This document shows positions 26,262-37,690 of a stretch of 64,000 bases of DNA, piece by piece. Where the stretch lies: the NCBI RefSeq assembly GCF_028769735.1, contig NC_088174.1, forward strand, positions 889,501 through 953,500, in the 5' to 3' direction. The position numbers and the translations under genes were made by a program. The DNA comes from Zonotrichia leucophrys gambelii. Taxonomy: Eukaryota > Chordata > Aves > Passeriformes > Passerellidae. Within the stretch, counting starts at the first letter, position 1; each line of letters starts with the position of its first letter. Below the pieces are notes generated by a model, which saw only the letters and a program-made list of their open reading frames with translations, did not search any database and was not told the DNA's origin.

Positions 26262-26675
26262 GCAGGAAAGGGAAAGGGAAAGGGAAAGGGAAAGGGAAAG
26301 GGAAAGGGAAAGGGAAAGGGAAAGGGAAAGGGAAAGGAAAGGGAAAGGGAAAGGAAAAGGGAAAGGGAAAGGGAAAGGGAAAGGGAAAGGAAGGGAAAGG
26401 GAAAGGGAAAGGGAAAGGGAAAGGGAAAGGGAAAGGGAAAGGGAAAGGGAAAGGGAAAGGGAAAGGAAAGGAAAGGGAAGGGAAAGGAAGGAAGGAAAGG
26501 AAAGAAGAAAGGAAAGGAAAGGAAAGGAAAGAAAGGAAAGGAAAGGAAAGGAAAGGAAGGAAAGGAAAGGAAAGGAAAGGAAAGGAAAGGAAAGGAAAGG
26601 AAAGGAAAGGAAAGGAAAGGAAAGGAAAGGAAAGGAAAGGAAAGGAAAGGAAAGGAAAGGAAAGGAAAGGAAAGG
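26262..26675 (+). repeat. Purine-only tract: (GGGAAA)n then (GGAAA)n
   Basis: A hexanucleotide array to about 26465 passes into a pentanucleotide array to 26675. It holds no pyrimidine on the plus strand for about 410 bp. Confidence 0.98.
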
Positions 26676-29600
26676 AGGAGAGCGGGATGGAGAGAGGGAG
26701 GCAGGAATGGCCAGACACCCCGAGGGCACCAGCCAGTTCCAGCCACAGACAGAGCCACGTGGGGCAGGGACCACAAAATGCTTTGTCCTCACCCCAAAAT
26801 CAGTAGGAGAGAATTTTCCCAAGAGATTGTAAGGAAAGGTGTGTTTGGGTACAGTGCTGCCAACACTAGGGAATTATCACCCCTCCCAGCCCTTTGCCCT
26901 CCCAGTCTCTTTAGCCTAGAGGTGAATTTTGTGACAATGGGATTAAGAAAAACGAATTTTCTTAGACTTCCCTCTCTGCAAGAGAGCCAGGCACACACCA
27001 CACACCTCCATCTCTTGTTTGGGAGAAAAGGTGATGCAGTGGAAGGGTGGCACTGTGGGCATCTCACCTTGGGAGGGAAAAACTGGGCTGGAGGGGAAAA
27101 CACACAAGGGTTAAACACCAGACTTTAGGGGAGGCTCCTTAGACTTCCCTGCTTTCTGCACAGAGCTGGGAAATACATGAAGGGCTTGTGGAAAAGCATC
27201 AGATCTTCCCAGGCTATTGATTCCTGACCTTCATTGCACAGCCCTCTCCTGGCTCATTAGCCCAGAGCAGGCTGAGCTGAGCTGGTTCTGTGATCTTCAC
27301 TGACCAGGCTAAAGGAAAATTCCCCTTCCCAGCCCTAAAACCGAGCCTAAAGGGCCACCTGCCCCCTCCTGGAAGCACCAGGAGCTCATTAGGGCCCGGC
27401 AAGGGCAGCAGAATTGTGGGTTCCCCAGACTGGGAGCAGGATCCCCCCAGCCCCTGCAGCCAGGCACGAGTTTGGGTCAGAGCTAAAGATGGGTTTGGAG
27501 CTTAAACTCCAAGTTCAGGTGCAGAAGGGCTCTGTGAGGCTGCTCTGCTTTCCAGAAGCCACAGGCTAGTGTCAAACCCCACAAACACCCAGGGGCACTG
27601 GTGAACCCAGGCTCTGGCATGAGCTGGAAGAGGAGCAGGAGCCACAACCCTGCAGCACACAGGTGCATTTAATTTCAGGTAGAACCAGACCAGACTGGTG
27701 TATTTTTTGGCAATTTGGTCAAAAAAAGAGAGAAGCAATTAGGCTGAAAGGACCTTTGGTGTATGAAAGGGGAACAACATTGCTTTAGATAAGTCTGAGC
27801 TGCCCATCCCAGCTTGAACTTCCAGGTAAACAACAGAACCCACCTGCCCTTTTCCCAGGAAGTTCATTTCCACACTTCATGTCTCAGTTTCCCCACCCAC
27901 CCCACAGAGCTTGCCTGGGGTTTTCTTTTGCTCTGAGACCTTAACAAGCACCTTGAGGCTCTCGCTGGGAGTTTTCAGTCGGTGCCTTTGGGGCTCCAGC
28001 TCAGGTGGGGAACATCACCGTGGGCTCCAGCCTTCCTCATATCCACTGCCAGGCTGGGAAAGTGCCCTGATTGCCTGGAGTGTGCCAGAGGCAGGGAGTG
28101 GGGAAGAGGAGCAGTCAGTGTGTCCCACCAGGACATGGAGGGCACAGGGTCCCCTGTCCCACTCCTGTCAGATCTTTTGCCCCATTGGCCAGCTGTGCCA
28201 TCCCTGGGGCATCCATCAATCCCTGGATCACGTTCTGACCCTGCAGGGACAAGAGGAAGATTTTCCTCAATCCTTTTAAACCTGCACCCACGCGGCCGAT
28301 GCAGGTGAACCAAAACACTTCTGGATCAGGAGAAACTCTGGTCCTCTCCCTCCATCCAGAGCTCACTCCTTCCCTTCCCCACAGCTTTCAATTATTTAAT
28401 TTCCCCTCCCCCTGGCAGCATCTGAAAGCCAAGTGCCTTAAATACAAATCACCCGCAATCATTACGAGCAGGACCTTTCAGCCCCGCTCAGAGCAGCGGG
28501 CCCGGAGTAATGAGCTCTGCTGAGAGTTTGCTGCATTTCACATCCTGCAGATGGAGAGGATGGCACTGGGGAAGGGGGAGGGAGGTGGGAAGGAGGCCAG
28601 ATCCAGCTGGGGAGGGGAAATATTCGCCACTCCCATTCTCCTCCCTCTGCAGGAGGAAGTTCAGGTCCTCGGGAACCTCGGGATCCTGAGCTGGGATCAG
28701 GGCACAAACAGGGAGGTTGCAGCTGGAAATGGAAGCTCTGAGGTGCTCAGAAGTCCTTCCAGGGCTGGCCTCCCACCCTGGACCTTGCCCCAGCAGACCC
28801 TGAGCAATCCCTCATTCCCAGGAGCTGTCCTTCCTTCCTTCACTCAGCTCCATCCCTTGAAGGGACTGTCACGGACCCCAGGGTGCCTCTCCCACATCTC
28901 CATCCTCAATCCCTCTGGTGCAGGCACCAGCTCTCCACATCCATCCTGCCTTCCCACCCTGGAATGCTCTTTGCAGGTGGGTGACCCTCCCTGCAGGCCC
29001 CCAGGGCACTGAGGGGCAGGACACCAGGGGTGCCACCCTGGCGGTCACCCACAATTAGGATGCTCCAGACTCAGATCCTGGAGGCATCCAATGACTCCTG
29101 GAGTGCCTGGAAAGAGCAGCACGGGAAAACCAGCAGGGACCTCCCTCCTGCCATGAAAATGCTGCCCTCAGCTCCGGGGGGCTCCCAGGACACCAGCAGG
29201 ACCAGGGGAAGGCCTTCACTGCCCCCTTCTCCTTGAGCAGCCACATCCAGGCAGCTGCTGAGCTCTCCCCAGAGTCCACCCTGGTCCCTGGGATCAGCAC
29301 CCAGAGCTTTCCTCCTGCTCCAGCAGCACCATGGAGCTCCCACACCCTCAGGCCAGACCCCATCCCCTGGGACAGACAGACAGACCCGGCCAGGGCTGCC
29401 CTGCCCTCCCTCCTGCCTGGGAAAAGGTGTGGAAGGAGGGGATGGAGCAGGGAGGGAACGAGAGCAAAGCCTCGCACCGCAGACTTCAAAGTCCTCGTCA
29501 GCAGGAGCCTTCGGAACAGTTTAAGTACAAAATGAATTGTTTTAATATTTAATCAGCCTATAATAGGCCCGGGGATCCCAGTGGAGATGGTTTGCAGCTG

Positions 29601-30209
29601 AAAGGATGTCCAGAGTGAGGATCCCCCCTCCAGAAGGGACAGTGGTCCTGCAGGAGCCCTGGGACACAGGGAGGGACAATCCCCTCCCTGCTGCTGCCCT
29701 GGGTGTCACACAACACCTGGGACCCTCTCACCTGCCCAGTGTGAGGGCTTGGAGAGCCACAGCCATCAACCCTCACCCTGCAGGAGGATGATTTCATCCT
29801 CTGACAAGCTCAGAATAAATTCCAGCCTGCTCCCACCCACTCTGTAACACTCATCCCAGAGTCAGCGTCCCCCAGCCCCTGCTCTCCCCCTTCAGTGGGA
29901 GTGTGGGGGCAACCAGCCAAGGGAAGGGCAGAGTCCCAAGGGCTGGCACTGCCCAGGCTGGGGAGAAGCCCTTGGGAATTGGGGTTTTTGGATATGCAGG
30001 GAACAAACCAGGGGTGGCTCAGCTCAGCCTTACCCCTCCAGCATCCCTGCTTGGCTCCACAGGTCAGGAGCTGGGGGCTCAGACCCCAAAACCACTTTGC
30101 CATGATCCTGGGGCACATCCCAGTCCCAGTCCCACTCACACCTTGGGGATAGAGCGATGATTTTAAACTAAAAGAGGGACGGATTATTTTACATATGAGG
30201 AAAAAATAT
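26676..30209. other. Gene-free stretch
   Basis: No coding exon recognised. Unique AT-containing blocks at 28395-28530 (aaatacaaatcacccgcaat) and 29480-29580 (gttttaatatttaatcagcc) could be conserved elements but cannot be tested here. Confidence 0.35.
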
Positions 30210-30385
30210 TCTTACTGTGAGGGTGGGCAGGCCCTGGCACAGAGCAGCTGTGGCTGCCCCTGGACCTCTGGCAGTGCCCCTGGTTGGACACTGGGGCTTG
30301 GAGCAGCCTGGGACAGTGGGAGGTGTCCCTGGCATGGAATGAGATGATCTCTAATGTCATTCCCAACCCAAACCATTCCACAGTC
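30210..30385 (-). mobile_element. CR1 fragment
   Basis: Antisense: tgtgagggtgggcaggccct, gagcagcctgggacagtggg, tcccaacccaaaccattcca. Confidence 0.87.
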
Positions 30386-30956
30386 TCTGCTGCCAAGCCC
30401 AGCCCAGCAGGAGGATGTTGGGAGGAGGGAAGGAGCTGCCCTGGGGTGGTTGATGACTTTGGGGCCTTTTCCCTTGGCACTGGGGCAGCTTATCCCCCTC
30501 CCCTGGGAACAGGGATCCCTGTGGCATTGCCAGGCTCTGCAGGCAGGGAAATCAGGGAGCAGCCAAGGGAGCAGCTCCAGAGGCACCAGAGATGCTCCAG
30601 AGGCATCAGAGATGCCCCTGTGGCTCCAGGGGGGGTTTTGCCCCAGGACAGACTGTGCCTGTCCTGTTCTGCTGTGAAAGGGAGAGTTAGGATGGATCCT
30701 TTTTGATGGATTGCTCAGATGAAAATAAATGCAAACATGGCAATATTATATCTGAGAACTGCGTATTGATAAAAAACTGCTAAAGGGGGATGGGAAAAAA
30801 GAGCAGAGAGGGGAGAAAGAGAAACAGAGAAAGAAACAGCAGGCAGGGACAGCTTCCCAGAAGAAGCCTGCCTGCCTGTCTGTCTGTCTGTCAGACGGAC
30901 GGTATGTCCGTGTGGGTCCGTGCTGGGCTGGGCACCATTTCCACACAGCACTAGCC

Positions 30957-31690
30957 TGCGTGTTCCTTCCATCAGGAAAATCACAAACCGGAGGTTTATG
31001 TCCAAAAAAGGACACAGAGGAGTCCTGCAGCTTTATTGGGCAAAGGGAGAGAGTCCATTGGGGCACATATCCGTGGGGTTTTCTCTCTCTCTGGGTTTTG
31101 GAGAGCTCAGCCTCCTTTTATCCCAAACTCCCGGCCACTTGTTGCCCTCTTCCTTACCCCACTTGGAGATACTAGGAAGGTGCAGCCTTCCCGAGATGCT
31201 TACCCCATATTCTCCCCTTGAAGCCGCTGTTTCACCCCAAAGTTCAGAAGATCAGCCTTGTGCAGGCCCTTGACTCTGTCAGGAGCCCAACTGTGTGGGC
31301 TCTGCACCAAAGCTGCTGCCCAAAGCTCCTAGAGACATCCAGACCCATTCCAAAGGTTAATACCCATCCAATTGTAAGACACAAGCTCACATCTTCCCTC
31401 AGGTGCAGGCAGGGACACGGGACCACAGGGAGGAGAACCCAAGGGGCGGAGGGGCTGAGCAGAACCCACAGGTGATCCCTGCTCCTGCCCAGAGATAAAC
31501 CAGCTCCCACTGTGTGCCCACGGGCTGTGTTTGAGTGCTGAGGCTGCTCCCACACCCGGCTGCTGCTCCCACTCCCACTCCCACGGCAGCAGAGCTCCCG
31601 TGCAGGAGCCCACAAAGCTCCCCAGACACCAACATTTCATAAAATGGGATATTGGGGTTGTTTTCATAATGAAATCCCCTTAAAAAATCC
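30957..31690 (-). mobile_element. Probable LTR, boundaries uncertain
   Basis: On the minus strand a TATA-like gggataaaaggag (31115-31127) is followed about 80 bp later by AATAAA (31032-31037), a typical LTR arrangement. The right part (31587-31690) is also present at 36788-36890. Target duplication not found. No coding remnants. Confidence 0.5.
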
Positions 31691-31727
31691 TCTAAAAAAA
31701 GTGCTTTGTGGGCACTTCTGGCCAGCT

Positions 31728-32210
31728 TTTATTGGCGGGTGTTTTCAGAGGGCTTTTCTTGGAGGGCTTTTTTGGGGGGTATATTTGGTGGGGTTTTTTT
31801 GGCAGGTGTTTTTGGCGGGCTTTTTTTTTATGGCGCTCATTTCTTGGCACACATTTTTGGTGGACATTTTTGGCAGGAATTTTTGGTAGGCTTTTTGGTG
31901 CACGTTTTTGGTGGACTTTTTTTGGTGCACATTTTTGGCAGACTTTTTTGGCAGGAATTTTTTGGCCAGCTTTTTGGTGCTCATTTTTGATGGAATTTTT
32001 TTTGGCAGGAATTTTTAGCGGGCTTTTTGGTGCACACTTTTGGCAGACGTTTTTGAGCGGGAATTTTTGGCAGGCTTTTTTGGCAGGAATTTTTGGCGGG
32101 CTTTTTGGTGGGCTTTTTTAGCAGACTTTTTTCGCAGGAATTTTTGGCACACTTTTTAAGCACATTTTTTTGGTGGGAATTTTTGGTGGGCTTTTTTGGC
32201 AGGTATCCAG
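31728..32210 (+). repeat. T-rich minisatellite (ggcaggaatttttggtgggc type)
   Basis: About 20-25 irregular units combining ggcttttttggc, aggaatttttgg and gtgcacatttttgg. Confidence 0.9.
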
Positions 32211-32937
32211 GAATTTGCATCACCAACCTGTGGCAGGTGCTGCTCACAGCCCAATCCTGTAGGATTTCTCTGCCCTGGTTGGCTGCCAGGCAAAGCCTTC
32301 CTTGGGACAGCCCCTATAAGAACATAATATATGTTGAGTCATAAATAAAAATAAGATTGGTCCCTCTCAGTGCCCCAAACTGCAGCAGGATAAACCAAGC
32401 CCTGCATTTCACAGCCTTTGCCAGAAGGGCAAACCCTTTAAACCCCCCAAAAGCCCTTCCCCAGGGTGAAGTGTCCCCCTGTGCTGCTTTTGGGGGAAAT
32501 ACCCAGAGTTTCCCCACTGTGGGGCAGCCTGGCCCAGCCCAGCCTGTCAGGAGGATGTTCTGAGGAGGATCCTGGGGAAAAATAAATCAGCTTAAAACCA
32601 TTATCCATCAGGGCTGTGCTTCCATTAGAGAGCCCTCTGCCCAGAAGCTGCCGGAGCCTCCAGGCTCAGGTTACTGCAGTGGAGCTCTCAGGACCCCGCT
32701 GGATGCAATAAATAACCCGGTGGGTGCTGTGGGGTGGGACTGGGACCATTAAATGCGCCCAGTTATTTTCACAGGGATTCTTCGAGGAAGAAGGAGGGGA
32801 AGAAAAGGAAAGATCTGAGCTCTCCTCTGCTGGCAGGAGCAGAATGGAGCAGAGGCTTCATCCCCTTCCTTCCAGCACCATCTTCTGGCCAACAGCAGCC
32901 CCATGGCCAGAGGCTGCAGCCCTGGGACCCCAGAATG
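32211..32937. other. Gene-free stretch
   Basis: Nothing recognised. Confidence 0.4.
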
Positions 32938-33441
32938 TTCTAGGTTGGGAAAAGAACTTCAAAATCAGCAAGTCCAACCATTCCCCCAGTGCCACAGACA
33001 TCTTTTATGAAAAATCCTTTCCTTAGGATTTTTCCTCCTGAGAAGCTGGGAGGCCTCAGGAACAAAATGTAAACAATGATTATCTGCTGCTGTGGAATGC
33101 AACAGGTGCATCTGTGATTGGTCTCATGTTGGCTGTTTCTAATTAATGGCCAATCACAGTCAGCTGGCTCGGACTCTGTTCCAGACACAAGCTTTTGTTA
33201 TAATTCTTTTTTTGCTATTCTTAGCTAGCCTTCTGATGAAATCCTTTCTTCTATTATTTTAGTATAGTTTTAATTTAATATATATGATAAAATAATAAAT
33301 CAGCCTTCTGAAACATGGAGTCAGATCCTCATCCCTTCCCTCATCCTCAGACCCCTGTGAACACGGTCACACCCCAGCAGTGCCAAAGCCATGTCCCCGA
33401 GTGTCACATCCCCACGGCTTTGGAAGCACTCCAGGGGATCC
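32938..33441 (+). mobile_element. CR1 fragment interrupted by a solo LTR
   Basis: The CR1 sequence ctaggttgggaaaagaactt to agtccaaccattcccccag stops at the LTR and resumes after it as cagtgccaaagccatgtccc, ccgagtgtcacatccccacg. Confidence 0.85.
32990..33371 (+). mobile_element. Solo LTR nested in a CR1 copy
   Basis: TG...CA ends with a perfect 6-bp target duplication, ccccag at 32984-32989 and 33372-33377. AATAAA near 33294 and CCAAT-type sites support plus orientation. Same family as the 5-kb and 51-kb copies. No internal genes. Confidence 0.9.
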
Positions 33442-33705
33442 CTCAGTTTATCCATGGCAAGGGCAGGGCTGGGATTGACTCTTCCCTTTGGAGCTGCTGG
33501 CCAGCTCCTGCTCTGGGTTTGGGGCAGGACCTGCAGCGTTTCTGTCTCTGCAGCCCTGGCCATCCCTGGTCCTGCTTTGGAGAGTCCAGGGAATTGTCCT
33601 TGGAGAAATGAAGGAAGGGATGAGATCCATCCCACCTGGGACAGGCTGGGGGCACTGGGAGTGAGCTGCAGATGGGATTGGATGGCTCACCTTGGCAAGA
33701 GTGTA

Positions 33706-33883
33706 AGGAAAGGAAGGAATTCCTCCCTGAGAGGCTGGGGAGACCCTGGCACTGCCCAGAGCAGCTCTGGCTGCCCTGGATCCCTGGAAGTGTCCAAGAC
33801 TGGATTGGACAAGGCTTGGAGCAGCCTGGGATGATGCAATGGGATGAGCTTTAAGGTCCCTTGCAATCCAAACCATTCTAAAA
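33706..33883 (-). mobile_element. CR1 fragment
   Basis: Antisense: tgcccagagcagctctggct, tggagcagcctgggatgatg, tgcaatccaaaccattctaa. Confidence 0.83.
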
Positions 33884-34426
33884 ATCCTCAGTGCCTAAAG
33901 AAAGGGAATAAATGGACACGAATGATGTACAAACCCTGTGGATGTGTGATGGTTTGGTAATTTGGGACCCACCTCCCCAAAAGGCCACCCCAGATGGTTT
34001 TTAGAGCACCCCACAGCCCCACTGTCCCCCCAGCCTGCTGCCACCACCCCAAGAACCAGAGCCAGGATTCATTTTCTCCTTGTCCAGCAGCACCAACCCC
34101 AAAGTTTGCAAGGAGGGGGAGAGGGGGAGGAGGGCAGGAGGGGCTGAGCTGCTGCCCCAGCTCCCCAGGGAGCTGCAGTGGAGTCAGGCCGTGCCAATGG
34201 CCCCGGCGTCCCAGGGCTGGGGCTGTGACAGCCCGGACACTGCTCATGGCCTGGGGGCTGAATTCCACACGGGCCCTGCTTCTGCACAGTTCAGTGACAC
34301 ATCAAAGCCCAGATAAGACTTGCAGACCATTGCACTTTCCATTGCTTGGGGTGATTTATCTCCCTCCAGCTCTGGCCTCTGCATTTCTGGCCCATCATAT
34401 GGCTGGGGCCCATGGAGATGCTTCTG

Positions 34427-34722
34427 CTCCTGATCCTTCTCTCTGCCCCTGCTCCTCTTCTCTGTCCCTGCTCCTTTTCTCTACTCCTGCTCCTTTTCTC
34501 TGCTCCTTCTCCTTTTCTCTACTCCTGCTCCTTTTCTCTGCTCCTGATCCTTCTCTCTGCCCCTGCTCCTTTTCTCTGTCCCTGCTTCTTTTCTCTACTC
34601 CTGCTCCTTTTCTCTGCTCCTTCTCCTTTTCTCTACTCCTGCTCCTTTTCTCTGCTCCTTTCCTCTGCTCCTTCTCCTTTTCTCTGCTCCTGCTCCTTTT
34701 CTCTGCCCCTGCTCCTTTTCTC
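34427..34722 (+). repeat. 19-bp pyrimidine-rich minisatellite
   Basis: About 15 units of tccttttctctactcctgc with variants tctgctccttc and tctgcccctgc. Confidence 0.92.
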
Positions 34723-35039
34723 CGTTGCCCATCCTTGGCCCCAGGTCTTCCATGGGTGCCCAGCTGCTCCCAGAAGTGCAGCAAGGCATTCAGCATTCCC
34801 ACTGGACACTGTGGCCATGGCATCTGTGCTCCTTATCCATGCTTGGCACTCATGGACTTGCTCCAGGCAGTGACACCAAGAAATCAAACTGCAATTCCTG
34901 TAATAAATTACAAACCTGCACCAGCTGGGCTCATGTTGGTGGTTCAGCTCCCACAGGTGACAGAACTGTTCCATCTCAGAGGCAGGGCCAGGTCCCACCA
35001 AGAACTGGCAGCTCCCACCAGCTCTGTTGGAAGGGTGGG

Positions 35040-35345
35040 TCATGGAATCATGGAATGGTTTGGGTTGGAAGGGACATTAAAACTCATCCAGCCCCACCCC
35101 TGCCATGGCAGGGACACCTTCCACCATCCCAGGCTGCTCCAAGCCCTGTCCAACCTGGCCTTGGGCACTGCCAGGGATCCAGGGGCAGCCACAGCTGCTC
35201 TGGGCACCTGTGCCAGGGCCTGCCCACCCTGCCAGGGAACAATTCCTTTCCAATACCCCATCTAACCCTGTTCTCAGTCAGCTCAAGGCATCCCCCTTGT
35301 CCTATCCCTCCATGCCCTCAGGGGAAATCCCTCTCCAGCCTCCTG
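35040..35345 (+). mobile_element. CR1 fragment, well preserved
   Basis: Sense: catggaatcatggaatggtt, tgggttggaagggacattaa, ccaacctggccttgggcact, caataccccatctaaccctg. Confidence 0.9.
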
Positions 35346-35514
35346 GAGGTGAAATCATGGGGCCAGTCCTTGATTTCACCTGCACTGATATTTGAGGTAA
35401 GAGGAAAAAGAGGAGCTGATCCAGCAAAGACAACACATAACATCTTTCCCCATTAACTGGGACAGATTCCTGCTCCATACAGGACAATGCCAAGCATCTG
35501 GAGTGGTATTGCAG

Positions 35515-35597
35515 ATGCTGGCCCTGCTGGAGCAGGGAGCTGGGATCACAGAGGATCCACTGTGGTCCCTTCCAACCTGCCCCATTCTGTGACCCTG
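35515..35597 (-). mobile_element. Short CR1 tail
   Basis: ctggagcagggagctgggat followed by gtcccttccaacctgcccca and ttctgtgaccctg. Confidence 0.65.
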
Positions 35598-37289
35598 CTG
35601 TAGCTGCCAGGAGGGTGCAGGTCTGTCCAGGCCTGTGCTCCCAAACCCCCTTCCAGAGCCTCACACAGCCCTGCAGCATCCTTGCCATGACCAGCTGCAG
35701 TCTCCCTGGCCCACTGGGTGCCTGGTGCCACCTCTGTCCCTTGAGCCACCCTGCTCCCAGCGATCCCATTGGGATGATGGGCAGAGATCCCCAAAATCCA
35801 GCCCCATGGATCCCAGCACTGCCCCTTTCTGTGTCCCAGGAGTGAGCTGGAATCCCGGCAGGATTTGAGCCTGGCAGTGCTGGAGGTGTCTCCTTTAGCC
35901 CTGGGGGTGCTGGCAGAGGGGTTCCTGGGCAGGGAGCTCTTTCTCAGCCTCTCTGTGCTCAGGGCAGGAGGTTAATTAGGTAGCAGGGTAATGAGGAGTC
36001 ATTAAATCTGCCTGCACCGTGCTGGCAGTGGAACAAGGGCAGCCCAGCAAGGTTAAAGCTGGGATTCTCCTTTTCCCTTTGCCTTCAATTAACCTTTCCA
36101 TGGTTTTGCAACACTCCAGGCCCCAGAGACGGGCTCTGGGTGTTCTGGTAATTAGCAGAACACAGAAACAAACTTTTCTTTGAAGTCGCCAGCAGGAGCC
36201 TCTTGGCTTCCAGCTTAAAATAAACAGGAGGGCCCAGCCTTGCCTTTAAACATCCACTGTCCCATCCTGTCTGGGTGAGGGGACTGGGGTTCATTTGGAA
36301 TTGTTATTCCAATTTTGCTCTCCCCTTCTCAAGTGAGAAGCTCTGGGGCTCATCTCAGCCCCCAGCAGTGAAACATCTCCTTCACTTCCCTGCTCTCAGG
36401 TGAGGCTCCTTCCTCCCCTCCCTTTGACCTTCCAGATGGGTGGTGAGGCTCTCAGGACATCCCAGCTCCCTGAAGGAGGTCCTTCCTTCCTTCCTTCCTT
36501 CCTTCCTTCCTTCCTTGGTGTCCCAGGAGTGCTTTCAGGGCACTTTCATTGGTGGAGAGACCCCTCAGGAGCCTCCCAGGCCTGGTGGAGGCATCCCGTG
36601 GTGGGGATGGAGCTGGGTGACCCTCAGGGTCTCTCCCAACCCAAACCATTCTGTGATGTGGTCAGCAGGTGACAGAGGGCACCAGCTCCTGCCCACGTGC
36701 TGCCTTCCCTTCCTGACTCCCAGAGGAGATCTGGGGATGACAAATGAGGAGTTTCCGCAAGGAATCCTTGTCCTCGTCCGTCCATGGCAGCAGAGCTCCT
36801 GTGCAGGAGCCCACAGAGCTCCCCAGAAACCAACATTTCATAAAATGGGATATTTGGGGTGTTTTCATAATGAAATCCTCTAAAAAACCTCATTTCCATT
36901 CCCTCTCTGCCTGTCCAGCTTAATTCCTGGGGCAGGGAGGGGCTCCCCAAAGCCCTGTCCTTAACTGCAGTGTCCAGTCACATGTGGTGCTTGTGACCAG
37001 CGGCCCTGTGGGGACGTGCAGCCCTCACAGAGGGCCCAGTGTCCCCTCACAGAGCCCCATTGAGGCTCCTCACATGGCCCAGTCAGGCCTGGCACGCGTG
37101 ACTCTGCTGTCCCCAGGCCATCCTTGGTGTACAAGGAAACTCCTCTTCCCCATGGTGTTTTCTGCCCTCCATCAGTGTCAGTCCAGCCCCACTCCATCAG
37201 GATGGAAACCCCTCTGAGCCCTCTGTCCCCCCTGGCTCCAGGCCCAGCCCCACACTGTCCCCCAGCACAGCACAGCCCCTCCTGCAGAG
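35598..37289. other. Gene-free stretch with short repeats
   Basis: Contains a (CCTT)n run at 36478-36515, a short CR1 tail at 36605-36660 (tctctcccaacccaaaccat) and the dispersed repeat listed separately. The rest is unrecognised. Confidence 0.45.
36788..36890 (+). repeat. Dispersed repeat shared with 31587-31690
   Basis: About 105 bp in common, including aacatttcataaaatgggat and cataatgaaatcc. The two ends (atttcat, atgaaat) are complementary and could form a small hairpin. Confidence 0.8.
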
Positions 37290-37690
37290 CATCCTGGAAT
37301 ATCCTGAGCTGGGAGGGACCCCAAGGGTTGTGGGTCCAGCCCCTGGCCCTGCCCAGACCCCCCAACAATCCCACCCTGGGCATCCCTGGAGCTCTGGCAG
37401 CCTCGGGGCCGTGCCCATTCCCTGGGCAGCCTGGGCAGTGCCAGCACCCTCTGGGGCAGAACCTTTCCTGATCTCCCAGCTAACCCTCCTCAACACAGCT
37501 CCAGCCATTCCCTAATTCCTGTTCCTGCTCACAGGGAGCACAGCCTGGAGCTGCCCCTCAGGAGGAGCTTCCAGACCTCAGTGAGGTCTGACATCCTCAA
37601 GTCACCTCAGCCACAGCTCCTGGGCTGCCCTTCCATCCTTCACCACCTCTTAGGCCTCCTTGGGATGCTCCCCAACACATTTCTGAAGGG
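37290..37690 (+). mobile_element. CR1 3' region, second subfamily
   Basis: Sense copy: aatatcctgagctgggaggg, ctggcagcctcggggccgtg, aggagcttccagacctcagt. Related to the copy next to EDNRB2 at 47431-47800. Confidence 0.83.

Noticed and set aside
26079..27128. A 349-codon frame rich in Lys and Gly
   Set aside because: Translation of the (GGGAAA)n/(GGAAA)n tract.
33994..35265. A 423-codon open frame on the plus strand
   Set aside because: Much of it is the 19-bp pyrimidine minisatellite followed by a CR1 fragment.
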